The notes beneath the pieces are model-generated. The model had not been told where the DNA came from and did no database searches. It saw nothing but the letters and a program-made list of their open reading frames with translations. DNA of 64,000 nt, from contig QYRS01000013.1 in assembly GCA_006503535.1 (NCBI GenBank), forward strand, positions 1,860,001 through 1,924,000. The letters run 5' to 3'. The stretch is from Arthrinium phaeospermum. Lineage: Eukaryota; Ascomycota; Sordariomycetes; Amphisphaeriales; Apiosporaceae. The position numbers and the translations under genes were made by a program. How positions within the stretch are numbered: position 1 is the stretch's first letter; each line of letters begins with the position of its first letter. Of the stretch, positions 33,476 to 43,353 are shown piece by piece.

Positions 33476-36118
33476 ATGGGGTCATCTAGCGACTTCAAGC
33501 CCATACAAGAGCGGATCCAATCTGCGCTCGTGTCAACCACCCGAACAGCAAACCAGCTTGCGGCAGAAGATCTGAGCTTTCATCGCAGCAGCAACCCCAC
33601 CGTCGACGAGCAACTGGACGAGACAAGCGAACGATTGTTGACGCTCTCGAGCGAACTCCTCAAGTCGGCAACCAAATCCACAGACCTCAAGGCCCCCGAA
33701 CTGGAAGACGCCGACGATGTCGAAGTCCACTGGTCGCGCATTGTCGATGTCATCGACACCTTGCTGGAAAAGGCAGACACTTGCCTTGACGAGTACACAG
33801 GCTTGGTGAAGAGGAAGGCTGCGCCGACAGAAGAGGCGGTACGATTAGCAATCCGGTTTCGATCGCGTACTTAGAAGCTGACAAACGCTGTAGGGAACCC
33901 AAGCAAAGAAGACCAAGACCTACACTGCCCTCGATTCTTCGATGCGCCGCGCCAACATCCTCAAGCCTCAAAATGCTTTCGAGGTGAAGCCCGACAACAT
34001 TAGCGCATCTCCTTGGAAGCCCATTCTTACAAACAAACCTCATGCTACGATTCCCTTGGCTCAGAGCTTCGGCACATTCAGCAATGAAGCAGAATCTACA
34101 CAGTACGACTACAGCATTTTCTTGCCCCATGTCTTTGCATTACCAGTTTACTCTCCCCCTCCGAATACAAGTGTTGAGGAGCAGAAACGCCGAGTCAGGA
34201 GACACAAGGCCAACAAGCGCCGTATTTGGCGCGATATGACTACGACCTGGAGCACTGACAGCACATTCAGATACAAACACCCTTATGAGGCCGAGATCCT
34301 CCAACTCAAGTACCCCGAGTTCATGTACGAAACTAAGGAGCCGATCAAATACCAACCTGTCGAAACCACCACGGCTACATTCGTTGACACATATGAAGGG
34401 GTAGAGGAGATGCTAGCGGAGCTCAAGCAGGCAGACGTGATTGCCATTGACACTGAACATCATGACTTCCGGACGTACTACGGGCTACTCTCTCTCATGC
34501 AGATCAGCACACGTGAAAAGGACTGGATAGTTGACACATTACAGCCGTGGCGCCACAAGTTGGAGGTTCTCAACGAAGTCTTCGCAGACCCGAAGATCGT
34601 CAAGGTTCTACATGGCGCATACATGGATATCCTATGGCTCCAGAGAGATCTGGGCCTTTACGTCGTTGGCCTCTTCGACACTTTCCATGCCGCCGAATCC
34701 CTTCAGTATACATCCAAGAGTCTGGCGTACTTGTTGAAGCGATTTGTCGATTTCGACGCGGACAAGAAGTACCAGTTGGCCGATTGGCGGATACGGTATG
34801 ACATTCTTTCCTGATTCCAGCGTCGCATACTGACTTTAGCAGACCGATACCCGAGGAGATGTTCTACTACGCGCGCTCAGATACCCATTTCTTACTTTAC
34901 ATATTTGACTTGATAAGGAATGAGCTCCTTGCACGGTCGAACCGAAGCAACATGGAGGAGGACTACATGACGCATGTCTTGGAAAAGTCAAAAGAGACAT
35001 CGCTACGCAGGCATGAGAGGATCGTCTACGACAGCACAACCGGTCAAGGCCCCAACGGATGGTACAACATGCTCATCAAATCATCTGGGAATTTGACCCG
35101 TGAGCAGTTTGCCGTCTTTCGCGCTGTGCACAAGTGGCGTGATGATGTCGCGCGGCGTGAGGACGAGAGTCCCATGTTCATCTTCAGCAACTCCGCGATC
35201 TTCGATATTGCAAGACGCCTACCCCCGGACCCAAAGGCCTTGTTCAGCATCTTGGGTTTCTCTTCCTCTCACGCATCGCACATTGCAAAGACGTCATTGA
35301 CGGAACTTTTCGATGTTGTGGCCAAAGCAAAGGTGGAGGGTGAAAATGGCCCGAGTCTGTCAGATTTCTTCCGCGGCAGTACGATTGGAATTGGTGAAGT
35401 GGCCAAACAGGTGTTCCCGAACTTGGGCACTAGTAGTGCTGGTGTGCTCGAAACCAAAGACCTTGTTTCCGAGCAATCGAAGCTCTGGGGGCAAGTCCCC
35501 GTCGGCAGCCGCTGGGACAACGCCTCGGGCGCAAATGCCGCCGCAGATGGCCAACGCTTCCCACTACCATGGGCAGCTTTCATGGAGAACGCCTCAGTAG
35601 GCGAAAACTTTGGAGAAAGCCTCACAGTGCGGTCTCGTAAAGAGCCTGCGCCGGCACAGCCAAGTGTGGATAGTGAGCCCGTGGAAGATAGTGAATTCAC
35701 GCTCAAGGCTGGCAAGAAGCGCAAGGCCCCAGAGCCAGAGAGAGAGGAGGAGGAAGAGCAACATGGAGCCACGCCGGACCTGGATGGCGATGAGATCGCA
35801 CTGGACGATTCGGACCGCGAACATGAAAAGCAGGAAGCAGAGAGGAGAGCCCGAAAGTCGCAGAAGAAGGCAGAGAAGGCAGCGAAGAAAGCGGCCCAAG
35901 CCGCCGCCGAGAAAGAGGCGGAAGGTGAGGACGATGAAGTGCCGTTTGACTACAGCACGGCCAAGTCGGTGCTCAAGAAGCAGCGTAATGGCGATGACAA
36001 GGGCGGGAAGGGCAAGGTGTTCAATCCGTACAAGTCTCTCAACGCGGACGGTCCCAAGCCCGCACGACGGATGCATGGTGAAAAGCCCGGAAAGAGCGCC
36101 ACCTTCAAGAAAGTTTAG
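33476..36118 (+). CDS. RRP6: Exosome 3'-5' exoribonuclease RRP6 (EXOSC10)
   Basis: Three exons (33476-33838, 33894-34795, 34843-36118) give 846 residues. The N-terminal PMC2NT-like region begins FKPIQERIQSALVSTTRTAN. The DEDD-Y nuclease has Asp307 and Glu309 (AIDTEHHDF), Asp366 (HGAYMDI), and Tyr431 and Asp435 (YARSDTHF, just past the second intron). The HRDC domain follows (NLTREQFAVFRAVHKWRDDVA, DESPMFIFSNSAIFDIARRLP). The C-tail is Lys/Glu/Ala-rich with likely nuclear signals. It trims and degrades rRNA, snoRNA and aberrant transcripts with the nuclear exosome, binding Rrp47 through its N-terminus. The start at 33476 gives the length and sequence of the family; 33368 is the alternative. 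Confidence 0.96.
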
Positions 36119-37118
36119 AGGTGGTCTTATCAATAGCTATCATCAAGCACGTAAGATATTCTCAGCATTGGCAGGCGTTCATGGTGTTTTTTACTTGGCA
36201 CATTCAGTGGCAGATTATCACGATAGCTTCGCATCACCACCCGAGTAGACTTGGCTTCCGTAGATACCGTCGAGGTGGGCAGTCGCGCCACCGACACTAC
36301 AATGCAGATATGTAATCGAAAGAGAAATTGGAAGGGGCAGTCATCATTGAAGGGTTTTGCTCCCCAACAGTGACGTATCATGCTCAACCTCGGGATCCCA
36401 CGTGCATGTGGACCTCAACGATGTAAATGTCAACAGCGGCAGCGGTGGACTACATGTACAGGCCCAAGGATGGTTGGATGTGCGACAGGAGCCGGAAGGG
36501 AAAGAACAAGGAGGCCGGCCGATTAATAATGCACACACGTGGGCTCCCAATTGTATCTTCATGCGTGCCTACTACCTACCTACCTACCTACCTACCTAAC
36601 GTGAAGTGATAATAGCACCAAAGGCAGCAACCTCTGGCAGGAGCAGAGCATCTGCCAATGTTCTGGAAGGTTTCTGAGAGATTGTTGACGACATTGAACC
36701 GGCACCACTCTTGCCCATCTCTGCTTGAAGGCCACGCCTGCCACCTTGTGCTATTTCCCCAGCAAGGCATCGGCCATTTCTTTCACCAACAACATCACCT
36801 TGCCTTCCCCAACTACCTACCTATTTCAAAACAAGGCTGTTTCCTGCTACGTTCCTGACTCACAATCGGTTGATCCAGTGCAGCACAGTCCGCCATGGCC
36901 TGGGCCATAAATACCCCCCATCTCTCCCACCTTTCCCATCTCTCCCATCTCTCCCAACTTCTTCCACATTCTCAGTCCACCACACCAAGAAAACATCGTC
37001 TCATTATCTTCTTACTTGCTTCATCATCACTAGACAGGAGTCAATTTCTCAAGTATACCCAACACTGCAGACTCGCACACACAAGCACCCACCTTCTCCA
37101 TCGTTCCAATCAGCAACC
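36119..37118. other. Gene-free stretch with CTAC microsatellite
   Basis: No gene recognised. A tetranucleotide repeat sits at 36573-36598 and a CT-rich stretch (TCTCCCACC/TTTCCCATC repeats, about 36915-36965), probably promoter/leader of the next gene. Confidence 0.55.
36573..36598. repeat. (CTAC)n microsatellite
   Basis: About six and a half perfect copies of CTAC. Confidence 0.9.
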
Positions 37119-37769
37119 ATGCATTGCCGCGGTGGTCTACTCTTCTTCTTGTCCTTCACGATCGGCCAAGCCTGGGGATTGCAGGATGCTGCTGCGCTCG
37201 CCCCTCTTCCCACTCCCACCCACCCTTACCCACCCAACCTACTTGATCCTTACCCCCCACCCAACAACGACGACGCACTCAAGGATATCGACTGTGCGGA
37301 CGCCGAGGCCTGCTGCCGCCTGATGTCACCGGAAGTCCTTGAAGGTGGCTTGCCCACAGACAATGCCTTGCGGGCCTGGCTGGAAGATCACTTGCAGGCC
37401 GCGCTGGAATATCCCACTGTCATGGCCACCCAGCTCAAGGTGGAAGAGACGGACATGCCGGAGCACCTGCGCGAAAGCTATCGTGACTAGCAGTCGACGC
37501 GAGCTCAGTGGTACACCGATATTGTCGATCCGTTGATCAATCAGTGCGCAGATCAACTCGGCTCCCCAACGCCCACGGCCCAGCTGAAGCGGTCGCTTCA
37601 CGAAAGGACAAAGGCTACGTGCGTGGAGACGTTCCCGTGTCCCCATAGATCCGGCGTGTGCCAGGAAACATTCCCGTGTACCCACAATGCCGCCGTCTCG
37701 AGACGGACCGGAGATGCCAGGATGGCTGGCGTATTGGCCGTCGGGGCAGTGGTCTTGGCGTTGATGTGA
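37119..37769 (+). CDS. Small secreted, possibly GPI-anchored protein; frame interrupted by TAG (intron or nonsense)
   Basis: From the ATG the frame codes a signal peptide (HCRGGLLFFLSFTIGQAWG), a Pro-rich stretch and a Cys-containing part (CADAEACC). It then meets TAG at 37488-37490 (124 residues). The same frame continues without a break to 37769 with more Cys (VDPLINQCADQLG), a twofold motif ETFPC-H, and a hydrophobic end (AGVLAVGAVVLALM) after a Gly/Asp site, like a GPI-attachment signal. Two readings fit. A 51-base intron at 37440-37490 ending exactly at that TAG would give 199 residues, but its donor GTGGAA is weak. Otherwise the gene has one nonsense change. No family recognised. Confidence 0.55.
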
Positions 37770-37792
37770 TCTGGGGTTGATGTGATCTGGGG
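37761..37792. repeat. 16-base tandem duplication over a stop codon
   Basis: TTGATGTGATCTGGGG occurs twice in a row; the first copy contains the last codons and TGA of the preceding frame. Confidence 0.85.
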
Positions 37793-38752
37793 AGGGGATG
37801 AAGAAGCAGGAAGTTGAAGTCTTCAGTGTCCGAAACACCTACTACCACCATCAGAGGGTTGACGAGGAAGTCGAGAGCTTGGAGTCGAGCCGTCAGTGTT
37901 CTTAGCACCACAAACCTATAATGTATACTCCTTATGATACTATCAATTCAATGACTACAAGTCGTTCTCACTATGCCTTCTGCCATTAGCCTGCTCAAGA
38001 CTAGTTATCTAGTGTGTACAGTAGAGGCAGCACATGATGCCCGTCCACTTGACTTTATTTCGATGTCGGGTTAGACATGGAGTAGCCAGGACCGTAATAG
38101 CTGCATGATCGCAAATGTCACATGACAACTTCTGGTCCCTACGCCTGCAAACCCTTGATCCCGATATTGGTAGAGATTTGGACGACGGCGAAATATATCA
38201 TCGCAAACATCCACCAGCTACCTCGTACTCCGCCATGAACCACGCCAGCTTCGTCAACAAATCATGGTTTGTTGGTGTGAGATCAAAGAATCATCGGAAG
38301 TCATGATGAACCAGTTTCATTGAAAAGGGTCTGATCAACAACGGTGCTTCATCGGGGGCAAAATCTCACAAAACAGCCATTTTTATGACGTTGACTTGGC
38401 CGATCTCAGGATTTCACAAATTGGGAATTCCGACAAACATATGATACAAGACGGCAATGGGAAGAAGACTGATAAAATTGCTGATTTCATACACGATTCT
38501 CGGTTCTGGGGCTTTACAAAAACTACAAAAGTAGTTGGATAGGGGCAGTGGCAGAGGACAAGGGACTGAGACAGGCATGCTGACCTTGGGGAATCCCGCC
38601 ACGTCTCAGGGGGCTAGGCCTCGGTTGTTTGCTTTCTCAATAGTTTGTGTATGCAATTTTGCAAAGACAACACAAGTATGCGTGGTCGGTTGGTTCGTAA
38701 TAAACGAAACGGTCACATACGACGTGGCAATGCCCACAAACAAAGGACTATA
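37770..38752. other. Gene-free stretch
   Basis: No coding sequence recognised on either strand. Confidence 0.5.
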
Positions 38753-40666
38753 TTACAACGTCTTCCACGTCGCAGCGTGAACCAACGAACGCTTTACTGG
38801 TGGGGGGCTGAGATCCTGTATCCTGCTGGTTTCGTCCACGGCCTCCTGACCGCTGCCATTACCGCCGCCGCCGCCGCATGATACCTCGACCTCCCACAGG
38901 CGCCACCGGCCCTGCCGATCCGGGCTGGACACGGTGACGGTGACCTCGACCTCCTCGCCCGCGATCCGGGTGCGGTGCCGCGACACCCCCTCGCCGCGGT
39001 GGACCAGCGCGCCCTTGCCCTCGAGGACCTCGTACCGCAGCAGGCGGTCGACGACGCGGCCGCCGGCCCGGCCGCGCAGGGTGCTGGAGACGGCGTCCCA
39101 GTGCGGCGAGCGGGCGTCGAGCAGGGCGTGCTTGAGCGCCTTCTGCCGCTTGTTGGGGCGCCCCTCGACGGGCGCCATGTACGACGACCACGCGAGCACG
39201 AGCCGGCCCGTCGTCAGCCCGTCGGCCAGCGTCGCCACGAGCTCCACGAGCCCCTCCTGCTGCCAGGCGAAGTCGAGCAGCGTCGCGCTCTCGTGCCGGT
39301 CCCAGAACTGCTTGGGGTACGTGGCCTGGCCGAGGCGGACGCTACTACTATTGCTGCTGCTGCTGCTGCACCCGCCATCACTTGACAGGGTCGGCGTGGG
39401 TGTGGGCGCGGCGGCAGTGAAGCGCACCATATGCCGTCGCTGCTTGGCCACCTTGTCCTGGTCGCTCGGCGACAGGTCGGTGGCGACGTAGACGTTCTCG
39501 GGCGGGAGCCAGTGCGTGTCCCAGGTGGAGGCGAGGCCGTAAAAAACGCGGTCGGCGTTGGTGCGCACGTAGCCATCCATGGTCTTGGTCAGCTGCACGT
39601 ACATGTTGCCCTTGCCCGGCTGGGCGTCGTCGGGCTGCAGGCGGCCGAGCCGGAGGAAGATGCCGAGGGCGGGCGCGTGCAGCAGCTCCGTCCCGTCGAT
39701 GCGGATGCCCTTGTTGGTCACGCTCAGCTCGCCCCGGTGCAGCTCGCCGGGCTGCTTGCCCAGCGTCTTGGCGTTGAGGAACTCGCGTGGGTGGCGGGCG
39801 AGGATGCCGCGGAACTCGGGGGTTGTGTCCTGCCCCTTAGCATCCTTGGCAGGGGTTGGGGCGGGGGCATCGGCCGCCCACCCGAACAACGTCAGGTCGC
39901 CGTTGGACCGGCGGCAGATCTCTTCCTGCAGCCGGAGGAACGCTTTACCCCCTTCGCCGTAGAGGAGCGGCATGTTGATGTCGAAGATGCCCATCAGGCT
40001 GTAGGCCGCGTCCTCGGTCCGCGTAGTTTGCCTCGTGGCGGCCCAGGACATGCGGCGCGCCACGTGGACCGCGTCGAGCGATTTGCGGTGCAAGAGGATC
40101 TTCTTCTCGATGCCCGTGGCGTCGGAGATCTTGGAGTGCAGCGACACCTTGGTGCCACGATGACTGAAGTCGCGATCAAGGAACACCAGCTTGTCGGGTG
40201 CGATGAGCTCCTGCAGCGTCCAGCCGCGCGACCACCACCGGCACTGGAACATGTCGTCCACGAGGCCGGGCGCGACGTCGTCGTTCTTCTCCTGGCCATC
40301 GCTGCTCTGGGCACTGCCATCCCGCGGCGCCAGATCCCAGAGATAGGCGTAGCAGATGGTCGAGTCGGCGTACCAGCGGTACATGGAGTTGATGGCCTCG
40401 GACAGCTCGGCGCTGCTGGTCTTGTCGATGCAGCACGTGTCGACCCAGGCGTAGCGCAGGCGGCAGTGGCCGTAGAGCCGGACGACCTCGCAGAAGGCCT
40501 CGATCTTGCGCCAGCCCTTCTTGGCGCGCGCGGCCGCGTGCCCGTCGCGGAACTCCTGGAACGTCACCTCGCCGTCCTCCCACGTGTGCGACAGGATGGC
40601 GTACTCGGTCGTCTCGTGGTCCAGCACGTGCTCCAGCTCAAGGGTCTCGATGTTGATGAGCCACAT
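38753..40666 (-). CDS. HET-domain (heterokaryon incompatibility) protein
   Basis: Intronless, 637 residues. The HET domain fills about residues 22-165: YAILSHTWEDGEVTFQEF, KGWRKIEAFCEVV, YAWVDTCCIDKTSSAELSEAINSMYRWYADSTICYAYL, FQCRWWSRGWTLQELIAP. Further on come RRMSWAATRQTTRTEDAAYSLMGIF and MPLLYGEGGKAFLRLQEEI, the usual C-flank. The remaining ~370 residues have no recognised domain and contain Thr/Pro and Ser runs. HET proteins mediate non-self recognition and programmed cell death on hyphal fusion. A single unpaired HET gene with no NLR, STAND or het-s-like partner nearby cannot be assigned to a known incompatibility locus. The strong GC bias at third positions makes long antisense frames, which are not genes. 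Confidence 0.92.
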   Translation of the reverse strand: MWLINIETLELEHVLDHETTEYAILSHTWEDGEVTFQEFRDGHAAARAKKGWRKIEAFCEVVRLYGHCRLRYAWVDTCCIDKTSSAELSEAINSMYRWYADSTICYAYLWDLAPRDGSAQSSDGQEKNDDVAPGLVDDMFQCRWWSRGWTLQELIAPDKLVFLDRDFSHRGTKVSLHSKISDATGIEKKILLHRKSLDAVHVARRMSWAATRQTTRTEDAAYSLMGIFDINMPLLYGEGGKAFLRLQEEICRRSNGDLTLFGWAADAPAPTPAKDAKGQDTTPEFRGILARHPREFLNAKTLGKQPGELHRGELSVTNKGIRIDGTELLHAPALGIFLRLGRLQPDDAQPGKGNMYVQLTKTMDGYVRTNADRVFYGLASTWDTHWLPPENVYVATDLSPSDQDKVAKQRRHMVRFTAAAPTPTPTLSSDGGCSSSSSNSSSVRLGQATYPKQFWDRHESATLLDFAWQQEGLVELVATLADGLTTGRLVLAWSSYMAPVEGRPNKRQKALKHALLDARSPHWDAVSSTLRGRAGGRVVDRLLRYEVLEGKGALVHRGEGVSRHRTRIAGEEVEVTVTVSSPDRQGRWRLWEVEVSCGGGGGNGSGQEAVDETSRIQDLSPPPVKRSLVHAATWKTL

Positions 40667-40671
40667 GTCGT

Positions 40672-40694
40672 CGCTGCTGCTGCTGCTGCTGCTT
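40672..40694. repeat. (GCT)n trinucleotide repeat in HET leader
   Basis: Seven GCT units lie within 10 bases upstream of the ATG of the HET gene (AGC units on its coding strand). Confidence 0.8.
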
Positions 40695-41100
40695 CTCTCC
40701 TCCTCCTGCTCCCTTCATGGCGTGCAGTATGCCCGTATGCGTATAGGAGTTCCCCTTCCCTTCCTTGTCTTAGACACGGTGGGGGTGTAGCGATGATGAC
40801 GATGATGTTTGTGGCTGGCCAATGAGAAGTTGCACGCCCTTTTCTTTCCTTGGGTGCGGGTACCTGGCGCCTGAGTCACAAATGGTTGGCTTGCTAAGAC
40901 AAAGAGGCTTGACAGGTCGTTCAGAAGTGGAGATTTCGATGTTCTTTGCGGCGCTGCTAGGCGGGCCAATCAGAACATGCGAGGCGTTTGTTTCTGTGGC
41001 TCTCCTCTATGCAGGGATATTGTCAGATGCCGTCGATCACACTAGTCCTCGTATAGAAGCCAAAAATAGGGGGGCTACTAGTAGTATGTTCAGCTGAGGG

Positions 41101-41150
41101 CCATATCACCATATCATATCACATCATATCATATTATCTCATGTATATCT
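41101..41150. repeat. AT-rich imperfect ATATC/ATCAT repeat
   Basis: Runs of ATATCACC, ATATCATATC, ACATCATATC units downstream of the laccase. Confidence 0.6.
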
Positions 41151-41378
41151 CATTCACGCATAAGATGACTCTCGAAGAATATATATCATGGGGAATATCA
41201 CACGTTAATACATTAAAATCCATATAACAGACTAAGTATAAGTACATTAAACGAACAAATTAGTACAGGGCAGAGTATACATGTATGCTAGCCAATACAA
41301 GAATCAGAAGACATATTCAAGACGTGATGGAAATTGCAATGCGGTCAAGGCAAAACTTGGCTGGAAAGACAAAACCAA

Positions 41379-43353
41379 CTAAGCGCGGCACTTTGGGTTG
41401 CGGTACTCCTTGGGGATCGCAGGCAGCTTCTCGAGCCCTCCTGCAGCACCATGCTCATGCCGCCGTGGAGATGGGACTGGATGTGGCAGTGGATCTGCCA
41501 GACGCCCGGGTTGTCGTTGGGCCGGCGCACAACCAGCCAGGTGTCCTGCTGCTGGGACGGGAGAGTCGGGAAGGTGTCGCGCAACGGCGGGTTCACGAGG
41601 TTGAAGGCGCTGGGTTGGGCAGCCGCGGCCTCGGCGACCGAGTTCCACGTGAAGGTGCCCTGGCCCTCACCGATCACGTAGAAGTGGCGGCCGTGGAAGT
41701 GCACCGGGTGCGAGGGCCCGCCCCGGGGCTGCAGCATGACAAAGTCGACCCACTTCTGCGAGGCCGGGATGGTGGCGGTGTAGTTTTCGACCAGGTCGGG
41801 CTGGGGGTTGAGGAGCAGCGGCATGACATCGTCGAGGTACTCGGGACGGGGCGTCGAGTTGAAGGCCCACCTGTTGATGGCGCCGGCCTGCTTCATGACG
41901 ACCTTGTAGGTGGCGTCGACAGTCTGCGGGATGGAGGCCGCCGGGTACGGCTTGGCCTTGGCCGGCTGGAAGACGACGACGTCCGAGGTGGTGTTGACGC
42001 CGCGCTCGTTGATGTAGGCGACCGAGGGCTCCTGGGACTGCTGCTGGGCCTCGACCTGGAAGTCGATGATGGACGTCCCAAACAGGATCTGGGGGTCCGC
42101 GGTCGAGCTCACGCGGAGGGTGTACTTCTTGGGCTTGTCGAGCTTGGCGATGACGGTGTAGCGCTGGCCGGCCGCCATGGGGATCGACTGGGCGGTGGTG
42201 GGCTCGACGTGGTTGCCGTCGGCAGCAATGATGGTCAGCGGGATCTCGTCCAGAGAAACCTGCGCCGAGATCATGCTGAAGGTGGCAATCAGGTCCAGCA
42301 TGATCCACTTGTCCTGCTCGCACTTCTTGCTCTTGACGACCTTGATGACGTCCAGCGGGGCGTTGGTGGCCTTGCAGCCGTAGAAGATTTCGCGCGGGAT
42401 GACGCTCGGGTCGGGCTTGGTGTCTCCCGGCTGAGCAAGCGTGGCAAGTACGTTGGGAGGCAGGCAGCTGTCATGGGGTTAGTGCATCCGTTCCCTCCAT
42501 CTTGTAGCTTGGGCGTCGGGCGTTGCATACCTCTTGTCGGTCAGGGTAGATCCATTGACCCTGTCGAGCAGTGTCTTCTGCGGCCGGGTGATGAGAGGAG
42601 TCTGCTGCGCAGAGGCGAGGCAGTCGACTTTGCCCTTGCCGTTGACCAAGATGGAGTCAAAGCAGAGGAGATCGATGTGGGACTTCTCCGAGATGTCCCA
42701 CGCCTGAGAAGAGGGGGTGTCGCCAATCGGACAAGAGCATCGGATAGCGATGCTTCTCGGCCGACTTGATGGCGTCGATGGTGGCGGGATCCTTGGAGAC
42801 GAGGCTGTACGGGTTCGGCGTGCTTGACTTGGGGTGGATGATGATGGGCCCGAACAGGCCGTCGTCAATCTGGAGGTCGGTGTGGGAGTGGTACCAGTAT
42901 GATCCGTGTTGTGTTGCCTTCCATTTGTAGAGGAACTCACAGCCCGGTTGGATGTGGTTCTGGCTAAGACCGGGGGTTCCGTCGGACCAGGGGGTGTCCT
43001 TCTGCTCGATGCCTGGAGACCACCTAGTCAGCCTCTCGAAGAGTCTTCCTGTCATTTCTACCCAAGATATACTGACCGTGGTAGTGAACTGTGGTGTTGA
43101 AGGGGGACTTGTTCATGACCTTGATCTCCACATTATCACCCTCGTTCATCTCGAGGACAGGCCCCGGAAACTGTCCGTTGACCTTGAAGAGCTCGCGTTC
43201 GACTCCATCTGGGGCAGCTTTCTCCCAGGTGATGGTTAGTTCGTATTTTCTGGTTTTGATTAGATCGTTTGGTGAGGGTAGAGTGAGGGCGGAAGCGAGT
43301 GACAGTAGGGCACTGGACACGAGCCAGGCCTTGGTTAACGAGAGGACGACCAT
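41379..43353 (-). CDS. Laccase-like multicopper oxidase (frame broken by two 1-base length changes)
   Basis: Exons 43077-43353, 42531-43012 and 41379-42467. A signal peptide (VVLSLTKAWLVSSALLSLASA) precedes three cupredoxin domains. Copper motifs in order are TTVHYHG, YWYHSHTD, HPVHFHGRHF and HCHIQSHLHGGM, all complete. Family members oxidise phenols outside the cell; the sequence is close to conidial-pigment-type ascomycete laccases (Abr1-like), which is an impression. Two breaks occur. In exon 2 after LLSDWRHP a run of five C (42714-42718, coding strand) has one base too many before the conserved frame AWDISEKSHIDLLC. Near the C-end, after MVLQEG, the run at 41436-41438 is one short of the frame LEKLPAIPKEYRNPKC. 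Apart from these the protein is intact, so it is either a young pseudogene or the consensus is wrong. Confidence 0.85.

Larger units (their letters stand above)
40667..41378. other. Promoter of HET gene and 3' flank of laccase
   Basis: Trinucleotide repeat next to the HET start, AT-rich repeat at about 41101-41150, no coding sequence. Confidence 0.5.

Noticed and set aside
39431..40825. 464-codon plus-strand frame opposite the HET gene
   Set aside because: Antisense shadow of a GC-biased gene; no recognisable domain.
41285..42769. 494-codon plus-strand frame opposite the laccase
   Set aside because: Antisense shadow; copper motifs are on the minus strand.
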